64,000 bases of DNA. Source: Gymnogyps californianus (lineage: Eukaryota; Chordata; Aves; Accipitriformes; Cathartidae). The stretch is taken from assembly GCF_018139145.2 (NCBI RefSeq), contig NC_059478.1, positions 558,001 through 622,000 of the forward strand, in the 5' to 3' direction. This document shows positions 45,436 through 58,954 of this stretch, piece after piece (position 1 is the stretch's first letter; each line of letters opens with the position of its first letter). The notes beneath the pieces were generated by a model, which saw only the letters and a list, made by a program, of their open reading frames with translations, was not told the DNA's origin and did not search any database. The position numbers were made by a program, and so were the translations under genes.

Positions 45436-48400
45436 AGACTGTGGGGAATCTGAATACATAGGATTAGGTGATTTGGCAAGCAGGAATGCAGTGACTCTGA
45501 AATATCAGGTCTAGGTCTGATAAATGACAAAACCTGTCCTTATTCTGGAAGGAGTCTTACAAGTTTCACAGCTCTGTTCATGAGCTAAGGTTCTCTTCAC
45601 CTTAAGAACTTCTGCTCATTAAACTTCATCCTTGAGTGATAAGGTGAAAACTGGTATCTGAATCTTTTCAGAAAAGATCTCAGCAAAAAAGATCAAAACC
45701 TGCAAAGCCCCAGGAGAATGCTATTTCCTGAACTTTATATCCATTAGAAAGAAACCTGCCACTAATAATCTCATTCCCTACCAACATAGTATAGTATTTC
45801 GTCTAGTCTTTTTGCCTGCATTGACTAAAGAATGCACAAATTTCATTATTTTAATTGTATAATAAACATCCAGGGAGAAGCTCACTTTAAAATGCAAAGA
45901 AATGTAAATAAACTGAGAGGCACAATCTTCACAATGTGCACTGATTGTTCTCAATAACAGGGTGGATCAGTCATTTGAATGGGTACTTTTCTATGAATAT
46001 AGAAGTAACTTTTATTGCACAGTTGCTGAAACACAACTAAACTGTCACACCATTTGCCGTTCTCCTGGGTACTGTGATTGGTTATGCCAGCTGCAGTCAG
46101 AATTCACAGAAATACTGAACAGTTACCTTCTCCCACGCTCTGAGTCACAGCTTCTCCTGTAGATGTATTTTAAAATGTCTTAATTTTAATGAGGTTTTTA
46201 ATGCTAAATTAATTTTGCAATTTCCTGCTCATCAAGTTATCAATGTAAACATTATTAAACTATGTTTTCCCATTAGCAATGTTGGCAGTGTGAGTCACTA
46301 GTATTTTTTTAACCTTAATATTTCTGTAACTCTCCTTACTTTTTTGAAACTATCCAAATTAAGGTGAAGATTGTTACTATGTTAAAGAAAGTGACAGTGC
46401 ATATGAAATAGGCCAATCTGTCAGCACTGAAAATACACATTTATCTACAAAGTAGGTTCAAGGAGAGTATTGACAATTCAAACTTCTCACTGCCCTACAA
46501 ATGGACTTCAGCTCATGGTTGGTTTCGGGGATCAAAGCTAAGGAAGAACAATATCCTTACCCACAGAATAAAAAGAAACACGCCAAAGCAAACACTAAAA
46601 TTAATCAGCGTAAGAAATAGAGATTTATCTTACATTAATTGATTTTAAAGAATAGAGAAATATGGGGGAGTTATGCAGATGTAACAATATTAAAATATTA
46701 CATCATGTTTCTACTATAACTGTCTTTCCTTAACTAAGTAATTTATGTTCCGCATATCATGTATATGTCACTACAAATACATTTTCCTCCATAGTTTATC
46801 TTGTTATGATTTTGAAAGTACAAGTTATCCAGAACATCAGCTGGTACAATAATATACCTTACCACTTTTATATCTAGGTCGAACTGGATTATGAGGAGGA
46901 TTGCCCAGAGCCACAGTACAACCCTGGGATCTTTCTATCAGAATCTATTGTGCATACCACCTAGCTTGATACATGTGAGGGAGTTAACCCACTATAATTG
47001 TTAGGAGTGTGATTGTTTACACCCTTGACAGCAAAATCACTAGTTTAATTGCAGTTATGCTAGGATAGCTTATTCTTATAGGAAGTCCAAAAAAGAGATA
47101 AAAAGAAAAACTAACCAACATAATTGTAGTGAAAAGATTAAGATGTAACCTGCAAAACAATAAAGAATGTAACCTGTAGGAACAAAGGAAGGAGAAAGAA
47201 ACCAAAATAATACTTTAAAATTTTAAACCTCAGGGTCTGAACCCAATCTCAAGACCGTAGGGGACTGAAATTCTGAACATATTACATCAGCAATTGTGCT
47301 TTTGGTGAAAAATATTATTAAAGATGGTATTATTTCTAAAGAATTCTGAATACTTGAATATTTCCTTGAAGTTATTCAGTTTGCGTCTTTGTAATTATAC
47401 AGTGTGTGGATTTTTAGGTACTTAAATATTATGAACTTGTTCATGTACTCACTATAATCAATTCTATTGTTTTCATTGCCTTTACGAGTGTATTTTGTAG
47501 TTCTCATTTTTGTTACTGAATTTTGACTATAATTCAAATTAATCAGTTAGGAGATTTTATGTAATCTGCTAGATTTGCAATTTTTCAGGGACATATTTTA
47601 TTATACTTGAATGAAGTTAATCCAAAGATTAAAGCCATCAGGCTGGAATTAAAATCTCTGATTTTGTATCCTGCTCTGTAACAGATTATTTGATCTCACA
47701 CACAAATACTTTTCCCCTTTCCTGTACAGAAAAATACAATTTTTCTTTTTCATCGTTCCATTGCTTTGAGATAAATGGGTGGACAGAACTACAAATAAAT
47801 ATTGTACAAACATCACAAATGTAAAACCTGTATATTCTATATTGGAATGATAGTTAAACAACGTACTGGGATACTACAGTGTATTAGTGAATTGCAAGCA
47901 GGAATCACTGTGTACTGTGTATTTTGTTCAGGATAATTCCTGCTAATAAATTTCTAACTGAAAATAAATTGGGTCTTTTACCCTTGTAGCTGTAGGTTCT
48001 GGTCTTGCTTTGCATTGGCTTTCTGTCAAATTTAAAACTGATCTTATATTCCTACTTTAAACTGTAAGAGATTGAAAGGCCACCATGTAAATTAGTGTCT
48101 CCACACCTAAATTGAGACATCTGCATGTTATAAGATTGGCTTCAATAGCAATAGCTAACTTAATAGCATGCTTAAAAGTAAACGTGATTTGGGTTTTGCA
48201 GGACCATGGTTTATCATTGTAAAATCTGTGGAAATATTTTGCACAGCAGTCTTACAATTTAATGTACGAAAGAACAAAAATTTTGCTGTCTATCTAAAAT
48301 TTAGAGAAGGAATCTGAACAGAAAGAGTGGATAAACTCATGACTTTAAAAGAAATTGGATTAAAAAGAGCTAATATTCAGGCAGAAAAAAAAGAATGCCT

Positions 48401-50394
48401 TAAAAATGTCATGGTGAACAATGTTCAATGAAAGTATAAATTCTGCAGCAGGAAAGGGGTGAGGAATGCTGTATTTAAGGCAATAGTAGAAATCTGGCAT
48501 CATTTGCTCTGGACGTCCAGTCATTCAGGAGAAATCTGACAGCAGCAAAATTGCTCTTTAAGCTAAAATCTTTTAAAACACAAAATGAAGGGCAGTAAAT
48601 CTTCTTAAGGTGAAGACATAACAGATTACTCAAAAAACTAACTCATTTATTCAAATGTGAATACCTTGAGACTCCCTAAAAATGAAAATGCATATAATAA
48701 GAAGATCACTTAGGCTGAGGAAATATCAAAAAACATAGCAAGTATCATGGAAGTATTAAGTACTTTAGTAGCATATATATTTAAGTATATTAAGTAATAT
48801 AATGTTTTTACATTGATACCACTAAGAAAATGCGAATTAGCTGGCATATTATCCAGAATTATCAGTCTACTGCTTTTTGCAGGTAGTTTACATCACACAG
48901 ACAGATGCCTGTGTTAGGCCCTAAAACACAACACACAACACAAAATTTGGAAAAGCAAGCTAATAATTAAAAGCAGAATTAGAAATTCTTAAATTGCCCA
49001 CCTTAGCCGAGGAACAAGGGGAGTAGAGACCATTGTGTTAGAGCTCTTTGGCAGACTGAAATTATACTTCTGTATGTTACAGTGAAAAATAAAGTAAGAA
49101 TATCGGTTAAATGGAGAAAAATGAAAAAGCTTTATGAAATGTCAGGAAAGGCAGAGAGCCTAATGCACAAAATGGAGAAGACAGGAAGATGGGTGTAAGG
49201 CATTATCACTGGGAGAAAATAAATAAATCAGAGACAAATATTACATTCATAAACTAGATTCTTTAGTATACTGCAGTTGTCTTTCTTCCTGTGCTGTACT
49301 TCAGATTTGCAAAGGTATAAATATTGTACCAAGTTATTATACTGAGTTTCAGGAATTATCTTAATGAGGATTAATTTAGTCATATTAAATTCCCTGAATA
49401 AAGAGGGCAATTTGTAAAACCTTACCTAAGTGATGATTTAAAGATAGATGATTTTATACTGCATACCTGACTACATAAGCACTTATGCGTGTGCTTATAT
49501 ACCTTGCAAAAACAGTGCACAGAGGCTGATAAACTAATATATATATAATAAATAGTAAGAGAGAAAACAGATGGGTTAGTTCTAGAAATAAAAAAGAAAA
49601 ATGTATTTTTGGCAAAATAACTTAAAAAAGGTAAGAAGACAAGTAACTTTTACAAAGATTACAAAATGCTGAACAAAAACCGTCAATGATTTATAGAAAG
49701 GGTACGGTTGTTACTCAGATGAATCAGTTAATTTGGCTAGAAGCAGTCTTAATTTATTGTCTTAAAAGGAAATCTTCATTAGGCCCAAACAAGCTATCTG
49801 ATTGCCAGAGAAAACATTGTCTGTTACAGATTAAGTTGCAGATTTTACCCTTACTTAGTATTACTTTGAATCATGTCAGTGACACAAAGTACCTATAAAA
49901 CCTGTATAGCTCTTCTAAGGTTATGCATGCAATGCAATGAGACTGCGGTAGTATTCACCCAATATGGTGCCTACAGTATCGGGCATTACTACACAATTTT
50001 TTTTTTCCATTCCACAACTTGCTCTGCATTATAATCAATCTCAGCAAGCCCAAACTTCCTGTAAGTTAACCATTTCTCCTCATCCTTTGGTTATTGGGCA
50101 GTGGAAGCTCCCTAGCTAGTTGTGGTTTATGTCAGGAAACCCATACATATATTGTATAAGGAGACAGAAACATTCTCCTATGAACTGATCTCTGATGGAA
50201 AACTAAGAGAGCACATATGAATATGACATGGGACTGTTGTGCCAGAATGCCTTGCACATCCCAGAATACACCTGAGAACATATCTTAGAGTGTAATCTTG
50301 GATGCATAAGCTCCATAGGTTTATGTATGAGAATGAATACTTTTTGATTTACAGTAGGCTGCCAAAGGCTGTTATTGGATCTTCCTTAGAATCT
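45436..50394. other. 5 kb of AT-rich non-coding DNA
   Basis: No gene, RNA or known repeat recognised. The 46980-47280 stretch is A-rich with no identifiable ends. Confidence 0.6.
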
Positions 50395-50775
50395 CCAACA
50401 GGCAGATCTAGAGACTATTGAGAGCTCCTGTAGAAATTCTGCCTCATGAAAGGATCTTAAAGACATCAATAGAGACTCCACTATGTGTCCCAATCTACTC
50501 CAACATCTACTCATCCTTCCCACTAGAAAGTTTTCTTTAATGTCCTAATGTCTTTATTTCTTCATCTAGTTTAAGAGCTCTGATTCTAGTACTATCCACA
50601 TGGATACAGATGTTTTGCAACAGCTTCTTGCCTACTTCACGTGTTCTTTGTAAGGCTACTCAGCCCTAACTCTTCCAACCAGTCCTCTTAAAACATGTCT
50701 TTTAGCTATAATTACTCTCACTGCTCTCCTCAGAACTCTCTTCAAAGTACTGCATTGCTGTTCAATTTTTTAATC
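50395..50775 (-). mobile_element. Ancient CR1-like LINE 3' region, antisense
   Basis: The plus strand follows the order of an antisense CR1 3' region: AAAGACATCAATAGAGACTCCAC, CCCACTAGAAAGTTTTCTTTAATGTCC, AGTTTAAGAGCTCTGATT, then ACTCTTCCAACCAGTCCTC, and CTGCTCTCCTCAGAACTCTC. Divergence is high, so it is old. Confidence 0.6.
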
Positions 50776-50924
50776 TCAGATGAAATCCACCAGTTCCATA
50801 TAATTTCAAAACAACTAACTTCAAAATACACTAATCTTTTCTTTCCCTATTGTAGACAGTTCTATCCTTTTGTTCCTAGTAAAAACCTAATTATAACTAA
50901 CTTTTAAAAATATCCATCAGGAGT

Positions 50925-51010
50925 GGTTTAGGTTTAGATGATACAGACTGAGGCAAAGATGGATTAGAAGATCTCCTAAGGTCCTTTCCAAATTGTTTTA
51001 ATTCCTGTAA
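50925..51010 (+). mobile_element. CR1-like LINE 3' end, old
   Basis: AAAGATGGATTAGAAGATCTCCTAAGGTCCTTTCC is a decayed version of the CR1 3' GGACTAGATGATCTC...GGTCCCTTCC motif. Terminal repeats are not recognisable. Confidence 0.6.
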
Positions 51011-51304
51011 CAAGAGACTTTTATCATCAAGTGATAGCTGTGACATCACTTCTAACAACCAACACTCATTATAACCTTTTCTTCTGATTCATATGATTGT
51101 CAACACATATTTTGTTCTTTTTGATTCATAAGGAATTTCCTATGTGAAAAAGAGAAAGAAGGGTTTCTCTCTGAGTGTCTACAGGAAAAATTCACTGCAC
51201 CTTTTGTCTTCCCTGAAAGCCTGCACTCTAGACGGGACAGGCTGGAGCAGGACGGGAGGGGAGCTGCAAAGTGGAAACAGGTTCCTCAGTAGTCGCCTTA
51301 CAAA

Positions 51305-51480
51305 TGTTAGAGCATTGGTCATTAGTAACTGTGTGCCCAGAGAGATTGTGGAGTTTCCATCCTTGGAGATATTTAAATCCCAACTGGACATGATCCTGGG
51401 CAACCTTCTCCTCTGAGCAGTGGTTGGACTAGATGATCTCCAGAAGCACCCTCCAACCTCAGCTATCCTCTAATTCTACA
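51305..51480 (+). mobile_element. CR1 LINE 3' end with ORF2 C-terminus
   Basis: The frame of 51144-51416 ends in the CR1 ORF2 C-terminus (PREIVEFPSLEIFKSQLD then LGNLL). It is followed by GGTTGGACTAGATGATCTCC, CCCTCCAACCTCAGC and a decayed ATTCTA tail. The 5' part of the frame, before about 51305, is not CR1. Confidence 0.88.
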
Positions 51481-51533
51481 AAACTACATGTATCTTTGGT
51501 GAACACACTCTGATACTGCGTACCCGATAATCA

Positions 51534-51907
51534 CTCCAGCGTGGGGACCTCCACGGGCTGCAGGAGGACAACCTGCATCACCATGGTCTTCTCTGCTCTG
51601 GCACCTGGAGCACCTCCTCCCCAACCTTCTTCACTGGCCTTGGTGTTTGCATAGTTGTTTCTCTCACTTATTCTCACTCCTGTTTCTCAGCTGCTGTTGT
51701 GCAGCAGTTTTTACCCTTTCTTAAATATGTTATCACAGAGGTACTACCAATGTTGCTGATTGGCTCAGCTTTGGCCAGCGGTGGGTCCATCTTGGAGCCA
51801 GCTGGAACTGGCTCTGCCAGACATGGGGACAGCTTCTGGCATCTTTTCATTGAAGCCACCACTGCAGTCCCCCTGCTACCAAAACCTTGCCACATGAACC
51901 CAATAGA
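51534..51907 (-). mobile_element. 5' part of the long ERV LTR family, antisense fragment
   Basis: Reverse complement of the first third of the 9042-type LTR. The minus-strand start reads TCTATTGGGTTCATGTGGCAAGG, then the CCAATCAGCAAC box, a TATTTAAG TATA-like box and the GGGGAGGAGGTGCTCC block, stopping at CCCACGCTGG (51534). The remainder is absent, so it is a truncated LTR and more diverged than the 9042/21644 pair. Confidence 0.87.
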
Positions 51908-54095
51908 CTGGTGCAAGAGAAGATGCCATTAAGCATATCTAGCTGTTGTAGATAACCACAAACTAAATTCGTTATTTCCTTATCTGATTAAAATCCCTGC
52001 AAAATCCCAAACCCCGAGTAAGGTAAATTGCCAACAATATACCAACATTAATGTTGCAACATCTCATAATCATAAGTGAAAAAAGATAATTTTTACAACT
52101 TACTTCCTCTACATCGCGCAAACAAAAGGATGGCAACAGCAAGATATCAGACAGAAGTATAACTGCAACAGAAAAGCAACAGAAAACAATATATTTTACA
52201 AAAAATCAGAATAACAAATTACAGAGCTATATCAGAAGAAGTAAATGAAAAAAAAGTATTTCAGTTTGAACCAAAACATATTTGCTTGATTGTTTTATTT
52301 CAGCTATCAAACCAAATAGCTATTTGCATACTGCTGAAGATGAAAAAAAATAAAACCAGGAAAATATTTATACTGTATAAATTCTTCAGAGACAAACCTT
52401 ATATATCTGAGAAATTTAAAAAATATTTTCCAGAGTGAAAAAGGCCCTCAAGACCAAATTTGACAATGTATATTAATACTTACCTGTATTTCATGGAATG
52501 TTTTTTAAAACCATCTCATTCAGAAAAGTACTACAAAGCTGCATTGTACCCTTATTCTTCCTTAATGAGAAACAACTCCTAGGAGCTAAAGAATAAGTTT
52601 GAAAAGCTAATAAACTCCTCATTAAAATCAAGCAAATGGTATTTTAAATCCAATATCCAAGTTACGAAGTATTATATTACAACATACATACTAAATTGCA
52701 ACTTTTGTGACATTTTATTGAAGAACTTTAAATCCTGCTATACTAAAAGTAAACAAAGTGCAAAACAGAAAATCAGCTGGACTTATGTAAAAAAAAAATT
52801 TCATAGCTCTTAACTGGACATTAAAGAGAATTTATTTTCTAATCTGACCACTCCACCTAACTGCACAGTATATACAAACACACATCTCTCAAATCCAGTT
52901 ATATATTGCATAGGAACAACAATGATTAACCACCTTTGAACAAAAAACCCATAATAATCCATTAATGCATGTCCTTAGCCACCTCTTCTCTTTCCTTCAT
53001 GCAAACAGTAACATTTGTGGTAAGGTTCTGCCACTAGGTCACCCCTTCCTTCACTTCCTGAGGTCAGGCATCAGATCAGCCTGGCTTTGTACATGGCAAA
53101 GAAGGCAGCAACCGGAGTCTGATGCGTTAGCCAGCTCCCAGAATGGCACCAAGCCAGTCTGTTCACGTTGTTTCATTGTATTGAGGTAGCATGTCATCTT
53201 CATTCCTAGAAGGAATATTGGGTTTGGAAATTTAGGAATATTTGATTTTTAAAACAAGGCATCCAGCAGTCTGCTCTGTCATGGCGTAGAACTGGATAAT
53301 AATGCATTATAACTGCTTGAAAGAGCGATTCATTTCCTTAACTGTATTTTCTAGTCCCTTCTCTAGACTTTGAATCCTAATTTGAGACATTTCTGTCTAC
53401 AAGGATTTCTCCACACTTGGTCTGTATAATCTATTCATGTGTGGTGGTGAGAAAGGCATAAGTGAGTTTTAAGCCTGGTTTATCATAATCCAGGGTGTGA
53501 TTCAAAACTTTAATATGAACAATAGTTCAATTTTTAAAAATCCATAATCTTAACGAACACAATGGATTAAAAAAACCCCACATTTTAATTAAGACGCTCT
53601 ACCTCTAGTTCCACCATTTAGAACCAGAATAACATTTTAAGGATCTAATTCTTTTCTCATTATATCTAACAGACCCCCATAGGATCTGGTCCTAAATGCG
53701 TTAATGTCTTGTTCTTTTTACTTGGTACCTAACAAGCTTTACATCTTCCATTAATTTTAAGCTTTATTTATTCTTAGTTGTGGGGTTTTTATCTTTTTTA
53801 TCTTGCTTTGTTAACATGTCTGTTAGAAAGATATTAGTTGCCTAAAATGTGAACAGAATGTAAATCAAAGTCCATTCTGTTAACAGTTCTATACATCAGC
53901 TTAAATAAACTTTTGTTTAGACATCCAAATATTGACACCAATGCAAGCAAGTCACCAAATCCTGAAGTCACATGTGTACATACAAGATTGCATTAAAAAA
54001 ATGAACCAATGTCCCAATTAAACAAATAGACATTAGACATAATCTAGCATGGTACGCATTTGATTTGTTTAGTTTTGTAATTTAGCAGATGATAC
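51908..54095. other. AT-rich non-coding DNA
   Basis: No gene recognised. A slightly GC-richer patch at about 52970-53190 has an open frame of 74 codons without any family feature. Confidence 0.55.
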
Positions 54096-54188
54096 TTCAC
54101 ATGGAAACCTCATTAACAATTGCCAGCAGTTCTATTTGGAAAGACTAATTTGTACAGAACATTTTGCCTTAATGAGGTTCCATGTGAA
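54096..54188. repeat. Imperfect 20-bp inverted repeat with 52-base loop
   Basis: Left arm 54096-54116 (TTCACATGG...CTCATTAA) and right arm 54169-54188 (TTAATGAGG...CATGTGAA) are reverse complements over 20 of 21 positions, with one unpaired base. The loop is 52 bases. No element ends or target duplication are seen around it. Confidence 0.8.
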
Positions 54189-55801
54189 AATGAACTAAGA
54201 TCTATTGAGCTGGTACGTTTTAATTAGTACTCTAAGAGTTAGTGGGTTTTTTTGTTACTGTGGTAATTTTTGACTTCCAATATAAATGATCAAGTAATCT
54301 ATAAAACATATGTTCCACTGGGGACGAAGAACCTTATCACCACCTTTTCACTTCAAAATACATTTAAAGGTAATTACATCACTTAATTCACTGTGATATA
54401 GTCTAGTATTAAAAAGCAAAACATAGACTTATTTCATCTATACTGATATTCCATATGCTAAATTTTTCACAATTATAAATATTTAGCTAGAAAAAATTCC
54501 CAACAATATTGACATAATTTCACTCCTGCAAGACAAATTGAGAGCATGACCATCTATTATGCAATTGTGTAGCCTAGAACAAAGTTTGACATTAACTAGA
54601 CATTTTTGAATGACTGATGAGAACCTCCTTATTCAAGGCATGTATAAAATTGTATCCTCCTAGCTGCTTGGGTAGGAAGGAAGACTTCAGAAACTTACCA
54701 CTCTCATTGTCCCATAAATAAATTCCCAAAGCAACAGAAATAAATGTTTATGATTATATTATTTTATTGTCACTGACCAGGGACAGAAGATGTGAAAATA
54801 TCAAGAAGTTCCATGAATTTATTTTGATTTGACTAAAATTTATGTTTAAAAACTTGCAAAAACTCTTCGATATCACAAAAATTAAGTAAAACCACTGATC
54901 TTTTAATTTTCAGTTAAAAATAATATTGATGTTTTCTCTATTATTTTTAATCTGAAAATTTAAACACAATCTCTTATAAAACATCAAACACCAAATTAAA
55001 TTTTTCATGCAGTCAGAATTTTTTTTAGGCATGTTTCATTTTACCTATTTTCTCTTAGTTTTCTGCATTGTTAGAAATAAATAACGCACATGATTTGAAC
55101 AGAACTTTTAACACTGAACAGAATCTCTTAATCTCAATTAATTACTGTTTGGCAAAGCGACAAAGACCCACTACTGCACTTTGTCCAGTTTATGGAAAAA
55201 GAAGCTGCACTTGTTTATAGTCTTTTTACATTGGGAGGTTACCTTTTCACTTCTAAGCATCAAATCCACAATTATGACTTAAGCTTTGAAGTTGAATTAA
55301 AACAAAATTTATGCACTTATGTGTGTGATCAGATCTGCTACTGCCCCAGCAGGCCTTAGAGTTTCAGTGCTTGTCTAAAACTCTTGGACTAGATCCTATA
55401 ACTTAAGGATTGCAATGTATACTCTTTAGGTACTGCTAAGGAGAACCCAAAATTCAAAGTCAGTCTTCTAGATCTCAATATTGTTGTTCTGTTTCTCAGA
55501 AGAGATTGAACTCAAAAACTTAAAGACATAACATATTTGGTTTGGTTTAAAATCTTATATACAGAGGACAAGATATACCATTCCATTTACTTGAGGTGAC
55601 CATTACAAAGCATAGCATCTCTAAACCTTTCTCAAGAAGAGATAATGTTGTTTTCCTGATATATGTTGACTCTTTTGGTCTACTGATGGAAAGACCTTCA
55701 ATGAGTCTTTGATTTTTGCTCCCATTTTTCATTAGATTGTGATATATTTAATCAATGGTGCATATAGGTTACACGTAATACTGGATTCACCAAATCTGTT
55801 T

Positions 55802-55840
<39 letters not shown>

Positions 55841-57945
55841 ACTTTTTTGGCCTATTCAAAAGATTTCCTGGAATTCACTTAGAATAAAAGTAAAATTACG
55901 TTGGTGGAAATATAAACAGGGAAAAAGAAAATAGTTATGTAAACAGAGAGAATACACATGGTAAAATTTAATAGGGATTAAGCTGTCATCAACATTTAGA
56001 AATATTTTTTTACTATAGATGCTGGGTTTTTTAGCTTTTGTTTAGTTCAAGGACTTCCTGAGAGTCATCAACTTCAGTAAAACCATTTACTCCATAATTT
56101 ATTCCAAATTATTCTGCAGGAGGGGTATACTTCTCTGTTGAATTCTGTAACATGCCTCAAGAATCTGCCATGAGATTTTATCTTATGAGGCTTTTCCGAG
56201 GAGTATTTTTTGCATAGACATGAAAGCTAGAAATGATAGCAAATGAGGTGACGTGCATAATCCCAAGACGTTTAGGAAAAAAATCCTGACAACCGCTTCA
56301 GTATTTTTCAGAAGCCTTCTGTTTTACTCACAGAAAAATGAAAACCAAGCAAAAGAAGTTCTGATTGTTTAATTGCATTATGATCCCTTCCATGCTATTG
56401 CAAAACCTAATTTTCAAATAAACCATTTTCTCCAATGCTCAGTTACAGTTTTCCTAAGCACTGCCATTTAAAAAACGCTTCAAGATGGCAGAATTCAGGA
56501 TGAAAATACGATAAATTATGGCATTGTAAAGTATTAACAAGAAGGACAAATTAAAAATTTCAGCTTGAAAAAGCAGCTGGTGCAGTAATAGGAGGTCAGA
56601 TATTTCACATGTTCACCTCTAATTAATTTTTTTCATCCTGTGATAAAAAGAGTAATTTATATCCTCAGTAGGAATACATCTTGATAACTCATTGGCTAAA
56701 ATGTCCACATCTACATACACAAATTCATTGCTACTCTGAGTTCTACTTCAGAACTTCACTTTTCACTAACTTCATTGGATACAATGATTCTTTGGGTAGT
56801 TGTCACCAAACAGCTATGAGGGCATGAACATTTTCATGCAAGGATTTGCCATTTCTGCCTTTCTTAAGGTCACTGTTTCCCCTAGGTTCCATATCTTTTC
56901 TTTACCTTTCAAGTGTGATTGATTGTCTTTGATCTCTGCTGACATTCCTCCAGCACATTTTTTTCTCAACATGATCAGGCTTGCTTTTAACATTGTTTTT
57001 CAATAACAAATACTACTATGATTAAAATACTTAGATCAACATTTTGGGAATTATTTTTTCTAAACCTTTAAAAAAGTTTAATTTATAGTCATTTAGTTTA
57101 CAAATGCTCATTTTAAAATTACATTGTTCATACTTCAGTTATCCAGTATAATAGATGTGGATGATAAAGTGAAAACATAATTAATACAACATTAAGCTAT
57201 TTGAATATATTTAGTATATCCACCTTTGGAAAACCTTGTTGGCAAATTCTGTGAGCAGAGAGTATTAACCAGCAGCAGCAGAAATTGCTAGGCATAATAT
57301 GAGAGCATTATTTATGATGTCTCTGGGTAGGGGACATAGCGCTGTGTCAGGAGTTGGTAGGACATGGGTAATCCCATTCATAGTAAGTGAAAGTTGACTG
57401 CGTCGTTATTGCTATAACAAAGATTTTAGCCAAGTCTGTAAACACATCATGCTGAGCATGGAACAAATAAATAGCAAGAGATAGCCTCCACAAGAGGGAC
57501 TTCAAAAACCATTAAAGAAAAAGATGGGACAGCCATGGCAAGAAGGAACAAATGTGTGACTGTCTGGGGAGCTTGTGGGAGTTTGCACTGCCAGCTCTCT
57601 CTGGAGAAAGAGCAGAATACAGGCCCTCTGAGTTCCAGGAGTGCAGTGAGTGAAAAGAAATACAGAATGCACAGAAAAGAGATTTTAGGTTTCTCAGACT
57701 TCCCTTGCAAGAATTCTTGCCTTTCACACCTCCTTGTTCTCCTTTACCTTCAGTCCTTCTATTCTGTATACCCTGCCATCAAGCTCCATGTCCACTGATG
57801 TTAGTGGCAATGCTTTCAACTCCATTAAGTCACAGAATGGGATCATGCTCTCCTTGCTTGCTGTCTCCTTACTTGCCACCTAAGGAGATTGTTTAGGCAG
57901 TTTACACACAGGAATTGCCATACCTTATACGTATGAATTTGGTCT
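54189..57945. other. AT-rich non-coding DNA
   Basis: No gene or known repeat recognised, apart from the CT microsatellite. TAATTA-type sites are frequent (for example 54222, 55138). The 57440-57900 part is a little GC-richer, and its frames have no family signature. Confidence 0.55.
55805..55835 (+). repeat. (CT)n microsatellite
   Basis: About 15 uninterrupted CT units, likely polymorphic in length. Confidence 0.95.
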
Positions 57946-57949
57946 CAGG

Positions 57950-58954
57950 GGCTGCAGGGTGCCCTGCGTGGCAGGAGGCCATGAACTGCTCCATGCTGCT
58001 CACAGCCTGTTGCTGCTGACTCTGAAGCTGGTGTAAACGCTCTACTGTGTGCCAAAATCACAACCAGTCATAGGAGCACATGGCGTCTCTGCTCAGACGT
58101 GTTAAGAAAGAGTGGCAGCCACTGGAGGGAGGAGACATGGCGAAGAGATGTTAGGAGGAATGGGGAGACAAGTGGAATGAGACTTTGCTGGGGACACAGC
58201 TGGAGATGTGCTCTTGGAAGGAGGTGCTGCATAACAAGGCAGGGAAAACTCTGAGGGACTGCAGCTGTGGGTGACCCATCATGCCTCAAGGACTGCAGCC
58301 ATGGGACCCATTCTGAAGTAAAGGAAACAAGTAAGAAGTAAGGATCACTAGAGAAAAATGAGTAAAAAACAAGGTATGGCAGAAAAAAATCATTATGCAC
58401 TGATCCCAGCCTCCTGCACCACTTTTTGCCTCACCAAAGTAACAGGGACATGCAGCCAAACCACAGAAAGCTGAGGTTAGAAATGGGGCAGGAAAGCTGT
58501 TTGACTCAAGTCTAGGGAAGGGAAAGGAAAGATGTTTCCCTAAGTGCTTCTTTAATTATTTATGTGTCTTTTTTTCCTCAATCTTCTTCTTCTTCTTCTG
58601 TTTATATCTACTTTTTTTTCCCAATTCTCTGCTCCAGCACCTGCAGCATTTCCTCCTCCTCCTTCTTCTCTCTCACCTTGGTGCTTGCAGGGCTGTTTCT
58701 CACACTTTTTCTTCCTCACTCCTCACTGCCTGTGCAGCATTTTGCCCTTTCTTATATATGTTTTCCCAGAGGTATCACCAGCTTTGCTGATAGGCTAACC
58801 TTTGTCCAGTGGTGGGTCCATTGTGGAGCTGGCTGAAACTGGCTGGAATCAGCTGGAACTGACTGTGTCTGGCATGGGGCAGCCCCTGATCTCCTCTCAC
58901 AGAGACCCTCCTGCAGCCCCCACTGCCAAAACCTGAACACGTTAATCCAATACG
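57950..58954 (-). mobile_element. Diverged ERV LTR, antisense
   Basis: The right part (58558-58954) is clear: on the minus strand it starts CGTATTGGATTAACGTG, then CAGGTTTTGGCAGTGG, a GCCAGTTTCAGCCAGCTCC block, a TATA-like ATATATAAGAAAGGG, GAAACAGCCCTGCAAGCACCAAGG and GGAGGAGGAAATGCTGCAGG. The left part (57950-58400) has CTGCAGCCC and GGACTGCAG-x-TGTGGGTGACCC motifs typical of the middle of such LTRs, but its 3' end is not found. It is distantly related to the 9042 family. Confidence 0.65.
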
